Shown piece by piece: positions 12,001 through 21,900 of a stretch of 64,000 nt of DNA. The stretch spans positions 44,319,588-44,383,587 of the forward strand of contig JAQNBH010000007.1 in the NCBI GenBank assembly GCA_028752905.1, written 5' to 3'. The notes under the pieces are model-generated. The model had not been told where the DNA came from, ran no database searches, and was given only the letters and a program-made list of their open reading frames with translations. The DNA is from Cladorhizidae sp. MBARI D1340-BT2 (lineage: Eukaryota > Porifera > Demospongiae > Poecilosclerida > Cladorhizidae). Position numbers and translations under genes: made by a program. The stretch's first letter is position 1. Each line of letters begins with the position of its first letter.

Positions 12001-13308
12001 CCACTGGTATAGCTAGAGTTAAAGTGTGGCACATGTCAGTATCGTGCCACTGGTATAGCTAGAGTTATAGCTGTGGCACATGTCAGTATCGTGCCACTGG
12101 TATAGCTAGAGTTAAAGTGTGGCACACGTCAGTATCATGCCACTGGTATAGCTAGAGTTAAAGTGTGGCACACGTCAGTATCATGCCACTGGTATAGCTA
12201 GAGTTAAAGTGTGGCACACGTCAGTATCATGCCACTGGTACAGCTAGAGTGTGGCACATGTCAGTATCATGCCACTGGTATAGCTAGAGTTAAAGTGTGG
12301 CACATGTCAGTATCGTGCCACTGGTATAGCTAGAGTTATAGCTAGAGTTAAATTGTGGCACATGTCAGTATCATGCCACTGGTATAGCTAGAGTTTTATA
12401 AAGTGTGGCACATGTCAGTATCGTGCCACTGCTATAGCTAGAGTTAAAGTGTGACACACGTCAATATCATGCCACTGGTAATAGCTATGGTAATTCCCTT
12501 TGCTGAGCATAAGTAAAAGGGAAAAAATTGAGTAAAGCAATCTAGAGTGGAGCTTAATAGACAATTAGAATTCTTCGTGGTTTATCATTTGTTCCCATTC
12601 ATACCTGCTCAACTATTAGTCTCCTCTTGCCTGTTCATGGCTCACTCTAGAGCTGCTAGTCTCCTCTTACCTGCTCATGGCTCACTCTAGAGCTGCTAGT
12701 CTCCTCTTACCTTCACTCTAGAGCTGTTAGTCTCCTCTACCTGTCCATAGCTCATTCTAGAGCTGTTAGTATCCTTACCTGCTAGCAGGATAGCCAAGTG
12801 ACCATCAAAATTAGATACCCCCAGTAACCACAAGAAAATGCATTCACCTTCTCAACCCAAGACACCAAGGGAGGTCAAAGGTTCAGTAAGGGGGGGATGG
12901 GAGGAAATTCCATTCCCCCTCAATGAAGCAATGCTAGCTGTGGGATCTTGCCCTCGTTTTGCAAGGAGTCGTTTTGCAAGGAGCCAAGCTAGTGTCTAGT
13001 GTTTCACTTAATTCACACACTGGTAACACAAACACTACTTAATCTGCCTTCTATTTAAGTAATTGGTATATTCACCAGTATCCTAACAAGTGTGTTGCTA
13101 CTACAAGTACTTCGCTCACGTCACCAGTTTCGTAAACCTAACCCCCGGGAGGGGGAGGGGACGGCTAACCTTTATCCTTGACAGTGTAACAAGCTCTGAG
13201 CGGTCCGTAAGCTTTGAAGGCTTCCTCCAACTCCGAATCAGTAGTACTGTAAGGGATATTCCCCACAAATAGACAGATATTGCTAACGCTGTCTTTATTC
13301 GGGGACAT
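1..13308 (-). CDS. RBM28: RBM28/Nop4-like nucleolar RNA-binding protein (multi-RRM), 3' end beyond window
   Basis: Six exons in coding order: 13308-13170, 9593-9539, 9378-8746, 1980-1573, 1253-946 and 162-1 (continues past the left edge); about 568 codons seen. All junctions are GT-AG and phases agree. The start ATG (13308) is followed within a dozen residues by RNP2 LFVGNI; RNP1 CRGFAYITF is split between exons 1 and 2. Exon 3 carries the end of RRM1, an acidic linker, a divergent RRM (RIVVIRKLP...QVAYVTF) and the start of the next (RLIVRNLSF). Exon 4 completes that one (YCFVQF...[10 protein letters not shown]), then has a long acidic D/E/S tract and RTVFIR; exon 5 gives RRM NLPLD...GSAFVQF and RNLYLAKEG; exon 6 begins the last RRM (RLCVRNLP). 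Order and wording match animal RBM28 and yeast Nop4, nucleolar factors for 60S pre-rRNA processing. Introns 1, 3 and 5 are largely minisatellite. Confidence 0.93.
236..905 (-). repeat. Minisatellite, ~30-bp unit, RBM28 intron 5 (donor-derived)
   Basis: Tandem CCATACCTCCACCCTAAGT-type units fill most of RBM28 intron 5 (163-945). Read on the gene's strand, units contain GGAG|GTATGGCTG, the same sequence as the exon 5 donor at 946/945. The array therefore looks like an expansion of the 5' splice-site region. Open plus-strand reading through it is a by-product of a unit length divisible by 3. Confidence 0.9.
1254..1400 (-). repeat. Triplicated 3' splice-site segment upstream of RBM28 exon 5
   Basis: The acceptor and first bases of exon 5 (GCTATAG|GAACCTCCC, exon start 1253) recur about 65-70 bp upstream near 1322 and again near 1393. 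Copies are separated by near-identical sequence reading AACCTTGCCTCATGTGTGG on the minus strand. Copies 2 and 3 lie in intron 4. Confidence 0.85.
1985..4535 (-). repeat. Minisatellite, 48-bp unit (~53 copies), RBM28 intron 3 acceptor side
   Basis: Units of about 48 bp (54 bp where TACATGTA is inserted) contain CTACTACTGAACACAGAGAG on the plus strand. On the gene's strand each reads CTTCTCTCTGTGTTCAG|TAG, a pyrimidine tract plus CAG, resembling the real exon 4 acceptor next to it (CTTCCCTCTGTGTGCATGCAG|GTAC at 1981/1980). 48 bp is 16 codons, so long repetitive ORFs on both strands here are by-products. One minus-strand frame is open from the array straight into exon 4. Confidence 0.92.
4693..7852. 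repeat. Minisatellite, 34-bp unit (~93 copies), RBM28 intron 3
   Basis: Near-perfect tandem units containing CTAGCATGGCAGTACAGGTA. Recurrent variants (GTAC/GCAC, CATGG/CATG) look like higher-order mixing. This is the largest array in the window. A C tract (about 4615-4633) separates it from the 48-bp array. Confidence 0.95.
8134..8745 (-). repeat. Minisatellite, 23-bp unit (~27 copies), RBM28 intron 3 donor side
   Basis: Plus-strand units contain CCCATGCCCCACACAGAGCC. On the gene's strand units read GG|GTAAGGCTC or GG|GCAAGGCTC, and the true exon 3 donor (exon ends 8746, intron starts GTAAGGCTC) is the first unit. The array is thus a run of donor-like copies of both GT and GC type. ORFs through it (PCPTQSL, KALCGAW) are repeat by-products. 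Confidence 0.93.
9887..11594. repeat. Composite minisatellite (CCAAGGTCCAGGTCA-type), RBM28 intron 1
   Basis: About 1.7 kb of interleaved short units such as CAGGTCACACCAAGGTC and CAAGGTCCAGGT. Long plus-strand ORFs rich in [15 protein letters not shown] follow from the repeat and show no family signature. Confidence 0.93.
11597..12490. repeat. Minisatellite, ~46-bp unit, RBM28 intron 1
   Basis: Units carry TATAGCTAGAGTTAAAGTGT and GGCACATGTCAGTATC, with some partial internal duplications (TATAGCTAGAGT doubled). It abuts the preceding array directly. Confidence 0.93.
12613..12790 (-). repeat. Short minisatellite, ~40-bp unit, with donor-like core, RBM28 intron 1
   Basis: Four to five imperfect copies containing CTAGTCTCCTCTTACCTG. 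On the gene's strand a full unit reads GAGCAG|GTAAGAGGAG, a near-consensus 5' splice donor, repeated with decay. It lies about 380 bp inside the intron, away from the used donor at 13170/13169. Confidence 0.75.
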
Positions 13309-13532
13309 TGTGCCAACCCGACTGCCACATGCATACTAATCGTTGCCGACGACCCTTTCCGTACACAACCGTTCAACACGGGTCAAGGTTGAAACACCAA
13401 TTGCCATTTGAAACACCAATTGCATGATGCTAAAATCGAAATGCACAAACATACAGTCACAAACATCCAACTACACAATACAATAACAGATTGCAAAAAG
13501 AAAACTCAACAAAACTAAAATTCAACTAGAAG
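13309..13532. promoter_or_regulatory. Short DNM1L-RBM28 spacer (3' UTR of one, 5' region of the other)
   Basis: Only 224 bp separate the DNM1L stop from the RBM28 ATG, both on the minus strand, so the spacer must hold the DNM1L 3' UTR and the RBM28 promoter or 5' UTR. No AATAAA is seen inside it on the minus strand. The nearest one lies within RBM28 exon 1 (about 13293-13298). This could mean transcript overlap; it does not prove co-transcription. Confidence 0.45.
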
Positions 13533-15677
13533 CTAGAAGTTGCCAGTGAAGCCAATAATCTGAGACTCAAACTGCAAGTCTCTGATCTCATTCAGGATTT
13601 CACTGGCCTTCTGCAGAGTAGCCACCATGTCTGCCACTTCTATTCTCTGTATTGTCATCTCTGGTGATTCCTCCATAAGAGAGTCAAATGATTCAGTTCG
13701 ATACAGTTCTCCTACTAACTGGCTCTGTAGCTCCTCCTTCACGTGGTTGACCAAGCAATGCATCACTGCCTTGGGCACAACATCCTGCACACTCTTCCTC
13801 ACAATTAGAAAGTAGGACTTGATCAGTTTCTCAATCAACTCGCAGTCGAACTGCTGTCGACTGATCGCATTTTTTCCTCCTCCGCCTCCTCCTTTCTCGT
13901 CCACAGCTGCAGAGCTGCTACTCTCGCCTACCATGTTGAGCCCCAAATCCTCCTCCGTTTTCCTAGTGCTCGTCGTACTCACACTCGTAGCTTCTGAGGT
14001 GGTCCTCTGAAATACAGAGGGGAGCCAGCTCTTCTGGTTCAAGCTGCCTGACCGATCTGGTTGACTGGAAGAACTTGCATTTGTGACTGTGCTGGTCGAC
14101 GAGCTGTCTGCGCTCATGGTAGGAGTAAACTGATTCCATTCCAAAACCTTGGACTGTGTTTGGGCCATCATGTAAGCCTCATAAGCAGCTCGGGTACCGC
14201 CAACAAAATCTGGATGGTTGGTGTTGATGTAGGCCACTTCAATTGAAATGAGGTCTTCCACCATACGATTGGTAATGGGGAGACATCTGCGTATAAGATC
14301 CATTACAACCGTGTTCATCTGCTCTCTCAGAGTCGGGAATCTCTGGAAGTCACGAAGGTGGGCCAGGCTGTACTGGATAATGCGTTGAAGTTCTTCATAC
14401 ACAAGTTCCACGCACTGCAGACTAGGATGAAGAAGAAGCCGGATCTGCCTCTTCACAAGCAATTCAAATGCCATTTCAGAGACAAACAGAGCTGGCCGCG
14501 GACCCATGGCATTGCTGATGGCATGAAGAATGTCGGTTCTTGTAAGCCCCTCTAGAGGTCTGATGTTGTTCAAAGCGTTGGAAAAAGTATGGTGAAAGAT
14601 ATAGCATATACGAGCTCCTCCAGAGAGTTGGTTTGTTTCAATATCACGTGAAGTTCCATCCACCTTCTGACAGTAAGCACTGGAGAACTTGGTGAGAGTT
14701 TGAAGCAGGGCATGCCCTTTTTTCTCCACTGGTTCCCCTAATGCCTGTAACTGTGACTCGTACACAGTGAGCTTCGATGCTATGTCATGGCGTAGAATGG
14801 GCAATGTGTCTCGAATGTGCTGCATCAAGAGCTTGTTGAGTGTCTTTGCCAGATAAGGGGTACCATTACGTGAGGCAAAGGCAGGATACCGCTTCCTGAA
14901 GAACATCTGCTCATCTTTCAGAGCAGCCATGATGGGTTTATTATCGATGATATCCTGCTGACTTCTGTTCACAACCCCAATAATGCCCAACTGGACTGGA
15001 ATAATTTTTCCAGTAAGCAAATCAGTAGCATCTGTGCCATGGTCCATCAGATCCAACTTTGTGCAAACTACAAGTGTGCGCTTTCCTTCTGGATCAATCT
15101 CTTTAGCCAGTTTGAGAGCCTCGCTAGTTGCTAGATCAGTGTTTGCAGGATGCACTGCCAGAATGATACATTTAGGATTTTTAATGTACTCAATGAGCAT
15201 CATGCGAATCTGTGTTTCAATGTCTTTTGGTTGATCTCCCACCGGTACCCGGGTAATACCCGGCAAATCTATCAGTGTTAGATTTAAGACGTGTGGAGAA
15301 TAGATGGAAAGACGTATTGGTATATTCGATATCCCCTTGTTCGCACCAGCAAGATGTTCTGTCTCCACTTCAATATTCTCTCGTATTTTGGTAAAGTCAT
15401 CAAATATTTCTTCACCCAAATGCAAAAATTTTCCCCACCCCCAACTACCATTGGCTTCTGCATCTGAGATGTGCACTAATTGGAGTATAAGGGGCCTGCG
15501 AGTTACAATCCCAGAGCCTCTAGGTAGGAAGTCTTTCCCCACAATGTTCTCCAGCACAGAGCTCTTACCTGTGCTCTGTGTCCCTATTACAGCTATCTGG
15601 GGTAGCTCAATCGCTTCTCTGCCAACAGTGTTGAAAACATCTTGCAGTTTGTTAATGACCGGTATTAACTTGTCCAT
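13533..15677 (-). CDS. DNM1L: Dynamin-1-like protein (DRP1), mitochondrial/peroxisomal fission GTPase, intronless
   Basis: 714 codons in one uninterrupted frame. The N-terminus (LIPVINKLQDVF) is that of the DNM1L/Dnm1 subfamily. GTPase motifs are intact: P-loop GTQSTGKSS (32-40), switch Thr59, DLPG (137-140) and TKLD (206-209). A middle/stalk domain follows. A low-complexity Ser/Thr/Gly variable region (about 505-602) replaces a PH domain, then a GED begins near CELIEKLIKSYFLIVRK and runs to about residue 690. Length is close to the ~736 aa of human DRP1. Family role: a cytosolic GTPase that assembles in helices on mitochondria and peroxisomes to constrict them. It is divergent from ZFC3H1 and 224 bp upstream of RBM28. 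The lack of introns contrasts with its intron-rich neighbours. Confidence 0.97.
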   Translation of the reverse strand: MDKLIPVINKLQDVFNTVGREAIELPQIAVIGTQSTGKSSVLENIVGKDFLPRGSGIVTRRPLILQLVHISDAEANGSWGWGKFLHLGEEIFDDFTKIRENIEVETEHLAGANKGISNIPIRLSIYSPHVLNLTLIDLPGITRVPVGDQPKDIETQIRMMLIEYIKNPKCIILAVHPANTDLATSEALKLAKEIDPEGKRTLVVCTKLDLMDHGTDATDLLTGKIIPVQLGIIGVVNRSQQDIIDNKPIMAALKDEQMFFRKRYPAFASRNGTPYLAKTLNKLLMQHIRDTLPILRHDIASKLTVYESQLQALGEPVEKKGHALLQTLTKFSSAYCQKVDGTSRDIETNQLSGGARICYIFHHTFSNALNNIRPLEGLTRTDILHAISNAMGPRPALFVSEMAFELLVKRQIRLLLHPSLQCVELVYEELQRIIQYSLAHLRDFQRFPTLREQMNTVVMDLIRRCLPITNRMVEDLISIEVAYINTNHPDFVGGTRAAYEAYMMAQTQSKVLEWNQFTPTMSADSSSTSTVTNASSSSQPDRSGSLNQKSWLPSVFQRTTSEATSVSTTSTRKTEEDLGLNMVGESSSSAAVDEKGGGGGGKNAISRQQFDCELIEKLIKSYFLIVRKSVQDVVPKAVMHCLVNHVKEELQSQLVGELYRTESFDSLMEESPEMTIQRIEVADMVATLQKASEILNEIRDLQFESQIIGFTGNF

Positions 15678-15911
15678 GTCAGAATCCTTCTTTCTCTCTT
15701 TAAGACCTGGTTCACGTTTATCCCCCTAGTCACTTATCCCAGACGTTCATCAACAAAACGACATCTGCGCCACGGTTACTACTACAGCTAACACATGATT
15801 GTCATGTGATTGCCATATGACGTAATTGGGGGATTTTATTTATGCCTCGTCATGTGCTATAGGTAACTCGCAGTAGTCTTGGTGTGTAGTTGTGAGCTTT
15901 CTATTCAAGTT
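15678..15911. promoter_or_regulatory. Bidirectional promoter region between DNM1L and ZFC3H1
   Basis: The two start codons face away from each other across 234 bp. The gap has a CRE/ATF-like TGACGTAA (15818-15825) and CATGTG E-box-like cores (15803-15808, 15851-15856). No TATA box is obvious. Assignment as a shared promoter is inferred from layout. Confidence 0.5.
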
Positions 15912-18900
15912 ATGCATAGGCGAAATCCTGGTACTAAGCCGCATCCAGGAAGGCGGAGAGGTGAACAGTCTTTCAGACACTCACCTAGACTCAACTTCTC
16001 CCCTCGTCCTTACGGGAGGGATGAAGTTCACCAGCGCGCAGGTCACAGTGCTGGGCGGCATGGTCACCACTATGGTCACCACCAGCAATACAACGGCAGC
16101 AGTGCACAGTACGTTCCTGATTTGAGGGACAGAGATGCAGCTTCCTCAAGGAATCCCCTGGCCAGAGTACACCCCCCATTAGATGACTCGGCTGGCTATA
16201 TGGATCAGTCATCTTCACTACCACAACTGTCTAGTAACCGTATCCTTTGATAAACTACTTAGTTTGCTATATAAAAATGAGCATTATATTTTGCTACTGC
16301 ATAGCATAAAATACACGTGGTATACAAGTATTTTTTTAGGTACCTGTGCCACTTCCTTTGGTATTGTGTGCATACTATTGTGTGCATACAGAAGTCTAAA
16401 TTTTGAGCATTGGACAGGAAGCATTTTTACTAGGCTTTGCTGAGGAAATTCTAAAATGGACCATGTGCTCTAAACCACATTTTGCGGTCTGTACTAAGTT
16501 AGTAGATACTTTATCACTTTATCTTCTAAGTTGTAGAGATACAGTAGTGCTCAATATAGTAATACCTCTGACCTCGAGTAAAAATGAAATGTGGATTTCC
16601 AAGATTCTTTGTGTGGAACTATTATTGTGACTCCATTAGCTCTATAAGACGGGTATTTATGTGTTTTTTCTTTGATGTATATAACTTCAGCCGCTGCAGC
16701 AGCTCTAGAAGCAAGTTTGCTGCTTCTGACTGAACTAGCGACCAACCTCAATCCTGGAATCCCTCGTTATGAGAATTTGCAAGATCCTTATCAGCATAGC
16801 GCAGTTGATGGATATGATGCTGATGCGCATGGCGGGCCCATTCCAGGGCTCGTGGATGTTCATTTGCCCAAGTCCAACCAAGAATCAGGGTTACATGATA
16901 CCACTCCTAATTACAGGGATGGTCCTGTTAATGACAATGTGTGTGGTTCTGACGATAGGTTTACGGATCCAAGAAGGCTTAGTCACATTCATAACCAAGG
17001 TACTAGATCGTCTCCCAATCCTGTTCATGTTGAAGATTTATATGAACAGGAAGGTCAAGATAATAGGCATCCTAGAAGGCTGGCTCATAGTTCGGACCAT
17101 TCTAGTGGTAGGCATGGTAATAGTGGTGATAACCGTATTGGTGGTGGAATGGCTGGAAGACAAGGCGATATGGGTCACACTTCTCGGGCTGTTGGTAGGC
17201 ATGATGGTGGATTTGAAGCTGTGTACAATAGGCGTGATGGTAGGGGAGCACATGGCCCTAGACATGGTATGATTCATGATGGTCAAGCAAGGTTGAACCA
17301 CTCCTCTCGTTCAAGTGACAATGGGCAGGGAATAATTCACATAAAAGATGGTGTCAGTAGTAGCATTCAAGCAGAAAGGCTTTGGCATGGGCTAGGAACG
17401 AGATTGGACATAGCTAATGGTGATGACTTGTGTGGAATGGCAAACAGTGATGGAGAGTATGATGTGAAGCATGAAAGTGATGGTTGGTACAACCAGAGTT
17501 TGGGTTTTAATGAGAGTAGCAAAATTGAGTGTGACAATTTTTTGCACATTAACAACAGATTGGATTCCGAGTTAAATCATCCCACTGTTCGGCATTCCTT
17601 TGATTCCCATTCTTGGGATTCACAGCAAAGACCACCATTGGATGATAAAAGGCTAACCCGACCAGGGTCTAGCAAGAACATCAAAGGTAACACACAACCC
17701 AGACCAATAGTCTACGATAAATCGCAGTCTAGAGCAACATTTGGTGGCAGTACATCACCTATACCAGCTTCTAGCAACAGCCAGCTGGATGGGCATGGCT
17801 TGTCCACACGATCCTCTCCTCACCCGTTTCAACCAGGTGTAGGTCCTGATTTTGATGAACACCCATTGCATATACGAAAACGTGTGCATGACACATCTGT
17901 GTCTCCAACAACGAAGAAGCAGTGCAAGTCCAGCCTGCACAGACAATCTGAAGCCTACAAAGGGTCTAGTCATAGTAAACCTCATCCAAGTCCTAGTTTC
18001 AGGTCTAGATTGAAGCCGCCCGCTAAACTGGATGTTCAGAAGCGTTTGGGGCCCCAGCCTGAAGAGGATTCAGGACGAATGAATCTTCAAGGTAGGTTGG
18101 GTCCCGATGTGTCCGATGGAGGGAATCTGGCTGATCTCAGACAGCAGTTGAATATGCAAGCAGAATCATCATCCGCTGATCGAGGGAAACTGGCTGATCT
18201 CAGACAGCAGTTGAATAAGCAAGCAGAGTCATCATCTGCTGATCGAGGGAATCTAGCGGATCTCAGACAGCAGTTGATTAAGCAAGCGGGGTCATCTAAA
18301 GATGCAGGTAGATCTGTGCAGCAAATGCTTATCTCAAGCGATAAGCATCTCAGTTTGGAACAGGGATTATCAACGGTCAATCCTGATTGTATGCATAGAG
18401 CACCAAGCACAAGAGGGTTTCCAAGTGATTCTGATTTATTACAATCCTTAGTTGAATCGAAATTATCACTTGGTTTTCGTAAAGGTGATGTCACATCAGG
18501 CTGTGATAAGCAGCTGCATGCTTCCTTCTATGACGTGCTTGCTAGTGCTAATAAGCTGCTAATCACGAAGGGAATTCCGGTGGATAGACCATTCCCATCA
18601 CAACATCTTGTGATAAATACGTCATCTGCTAATCCTGACATTTTCACGACACCAAGCATCAAGTGCGATGGTGACTCGCCACAACAATTGGCTTCTGGAG
18701 GTGTGTTACCAGACAGTGACCCACGTAAAGGAATTTCAAGTGATGGACACTCGACGCATTCCTCTACACTAGGGGACTTGTCACCTTGCAATTCTCAAAA
18801 CACGGGAATCTCACCGAAGTCTGCTTCGTCTCTATTTCCCAACGCTGACCAGGGCAGTTCAGTATCTCATGATTCCAAAACACTAGCACCTGTGGTTAAA

Positions 18901-21900
18901 GAGATGGAACCAACTTTACTTGATGTGGACGTTTTAGCAAAGGAAAAAAGTGAGACTGATGGTGCATCCTTCAATCTGAAACAAGAGGAAACTTTACAGA
19001 AGGGCCCTATTGCTTTAAAAGAAGTGTCCAAGGCAATGATGAGATTTGTCTCCGAGGTCAAGACTGATTCAGGTAAGTTTACTGCCACCAGTGTAGCAGT
19101 CGAGTCTAATAACTTGGTGAGAGAAAGCAAGACATTGAGCTCCAGTCCACATGTCGATAAGCCTTTCTGTCAGCCTCGGGTGGAAGTGAAACTTGATGAG
19201 GCTTCAGTCTCGTCGTCCAACTCTGCTGGTGTCCATCGGAGACCACCTCTGCCAAATCAGTCAAGCACTGGTAGTCTACCAGATCTTCATCTTGATAACT
19301 GCTCTCTTGGACAGTTGTCAGATAGTGACAATTCAGAGTGTGGCCTGGTCATAGATTTGAATCATGTGCCTGATTCACCTTGCATGCAGAGGAGTGATGC
19401 ATCCTCGTCAGAGCCATCCTTGAAAGCTATGCAAATTGCTGAACGCGAGTCGGAGAAGACTCGTCTCCATGGGGATATTTGTGTAAGTATTGCAAACAAA
19501 GAGTTGGGGTCAGTCTTAGTCAATGAGTTGCTGAAGTGTAGGCCAAGTCCACTGCATGGGCTTTATTATTCAATGGAGATTGTTATAAACACAATCAACC
19601 AGGGTAAAGCTTCTGCATCTGCTGTTCTGCAGGCATTCCGGTTTTATGCAGTCAGTACAGCCATGCCACCCTTCAGTTTGCAACGTCTCTATAGAACGGA
19701 GTTGGTTAGTCTAAATGAAAAGTGCGTACATGAGATAGAAAAATGGAAGGTGCAAGTTCAGGTTTTTTGTCTGTTATCGTCTACACTGTCAGAGCGGAAG
19801 GACTTAAAGGCTGCCATCGCAACTGAAGTGTCCAAAGAGCATGTTAGTGCTGAGTCGGAGGTGGACCTTGAATCTCTCTGTGTAATGCATTATAGTAAAG
19901 AACACCAAGCTCCTCAGCATGAAGTAGATGTGATGTCCGTGCTATCATGTGGACTAGGAGTGGAGAAGCCTACTGGCAAGGTAAGTGAAGATCTCTCTGG
20001 TGTTCAGCAGAGTAAACAGTATAGCAAACAAGATATATCTAGCACAGAGCTGGGACTAGATGTTAGTCTTGAGCGGTACATGACTGCCTCTGATGCAAGT
20101 GAAGGTGGTGAGTGTAGCATGAGTGTTTGCTCTACTGTAAGTGATGAACATCCTTGCTCAAGTCAACCTGTGTCACCAGTCATGGTGAATCTTCCACGGA
20201 GTGGTAATGAAAGAAGAATGGACCATAAGGGAGTGCCATTGAGGGATGAAAATGAGTGTAGACGAAGAGATAGATCCGTCAGCTTGAGTTCTGGAGAACT
20301 AACCCCTTCTCCACCGCCCACTTTCACTGTGGTGAACAAACACATGGTTGCTAAGCATAACGATCCTTCTAAAGCCCAGCCTTTAATTAGGACCACTGAA
20401 TCCAACCCTACTTGGCCTTTGGTGAGGACCACCAAGGCTAACACCACGCGACCACTGGCTCGGTCAGGTGGTGGTAGAACAACTCGGCCGTTGCACCATA
20501 GTGCCAGTTATAGTCGTGACCCTGGTTCTGTGCGGTCACAAACAGGTGCCAAACACACCGTCTGTCGTAGCACCTATAACAGGAAGTGGTCTGGATCTGG
20601 AGAAAGGTACAGCGCAAGATCACGCTCCCCTGTTACACAATTTCAGCGGTCCCGTTCCCCCAAGTCTGTTCGACCACGTAAATCTCGTTCCCGTTCCCCA
20701 AGGGGTCATGATCCTAGAAGAACTCATTCGGGGAACAAAACCCATGATAGACAACAGAGGGTTTCCCTGACTAGAGAATTGGAAGATGAAGAAGACATGG
20801 AATTGTTGCAGTTGAAAAAGGAGGTGATTCTTTCTATTGTTCAGAAGCCTGACACTGGAAAAGCTGGCACTAAGGTTGTGGCTTCAGGATTTAAAAAATC
20901 CAGATCATCTGTCAATCCAAAGGGTGATAATCAGAGTAAAGTCACAGTATCTCTGAAATCAAAGTCCCCTCTTGGCTCTGGTGGTGAAGTGAAGCGGCAA
21001 AAAGCTTCTATTTCTGCTTCCAGTAACAGTCATTCTCTTGGCTCTGGTGGTGAAGTGAAGCGGCAAAAAGCTTCTATTTCTGCTTCCAGTAACAGTCATT
21101 CTGATGATGTGAAGTCCCCTCAAGCTATTCCTGAGTGTGATTCTACACACCGATCTAGCTGCCAGCAGAAAGAGAGCTCGAAACCTGCTTCAGCATCGAT
21201 CTCAACAGTCCTGAAGAGTCAGAAAGTGAAGTCCTCACTTACAAAAAAGCCAAAAATATCTCAAAGCAAATCTCAAATTAGGTCTTCTGAAACTGCCAGT
21301 CCTGTCGTGCCTCAAGCAAAGTCACAGGACCCCTTACCAAATACCAATCTGACCACCTTGAATCACCTGAGAGTGCAGTCCTTTCTTGCAAGGAAATCTA
21401 AATCATCCCGAAGTGCATCTCAAATCGGGTCTTCTGGACCTGTTGTGCCTCAGGCCGAGTCACAGGACCCCTCATCAAATACCAGTTTGACGGTCTCAAA
21501 TTGTCAAAAGGTGAAGCCCTCGCTTACAAGGAGACCCAAGTCGTCTCCAAGGTCATCTCAAATTGGGTCTTCTGGACCAAGCAGTCCTGTTGTGCCTCAG
21601 GCCGAGTCACAGGACCCCTCATCAAATACCAGTTTGACGGTCTCAAATTGTCAAAAGGTGAAGCCCTCGCTTACAAGGAGACCTAAGTCATCTCCAAGGT
21701 CATCTCAAATCGGGTCTTCTGGACCAAGCAGTCCTGTTGTGCCACAGGCCGAGTCGCAGGACCCCTCATCAAATATCAAGTCGCAGGAAGGCAGTGAAAG
21801 ACCCGTGTCTGTTATGGTATGTGTCTTAGTGTAGTTTAGACCACATACATATCTACAAGGGATATACAAGACCACAATGTCGGTAGTGGAAGTCCAAACG

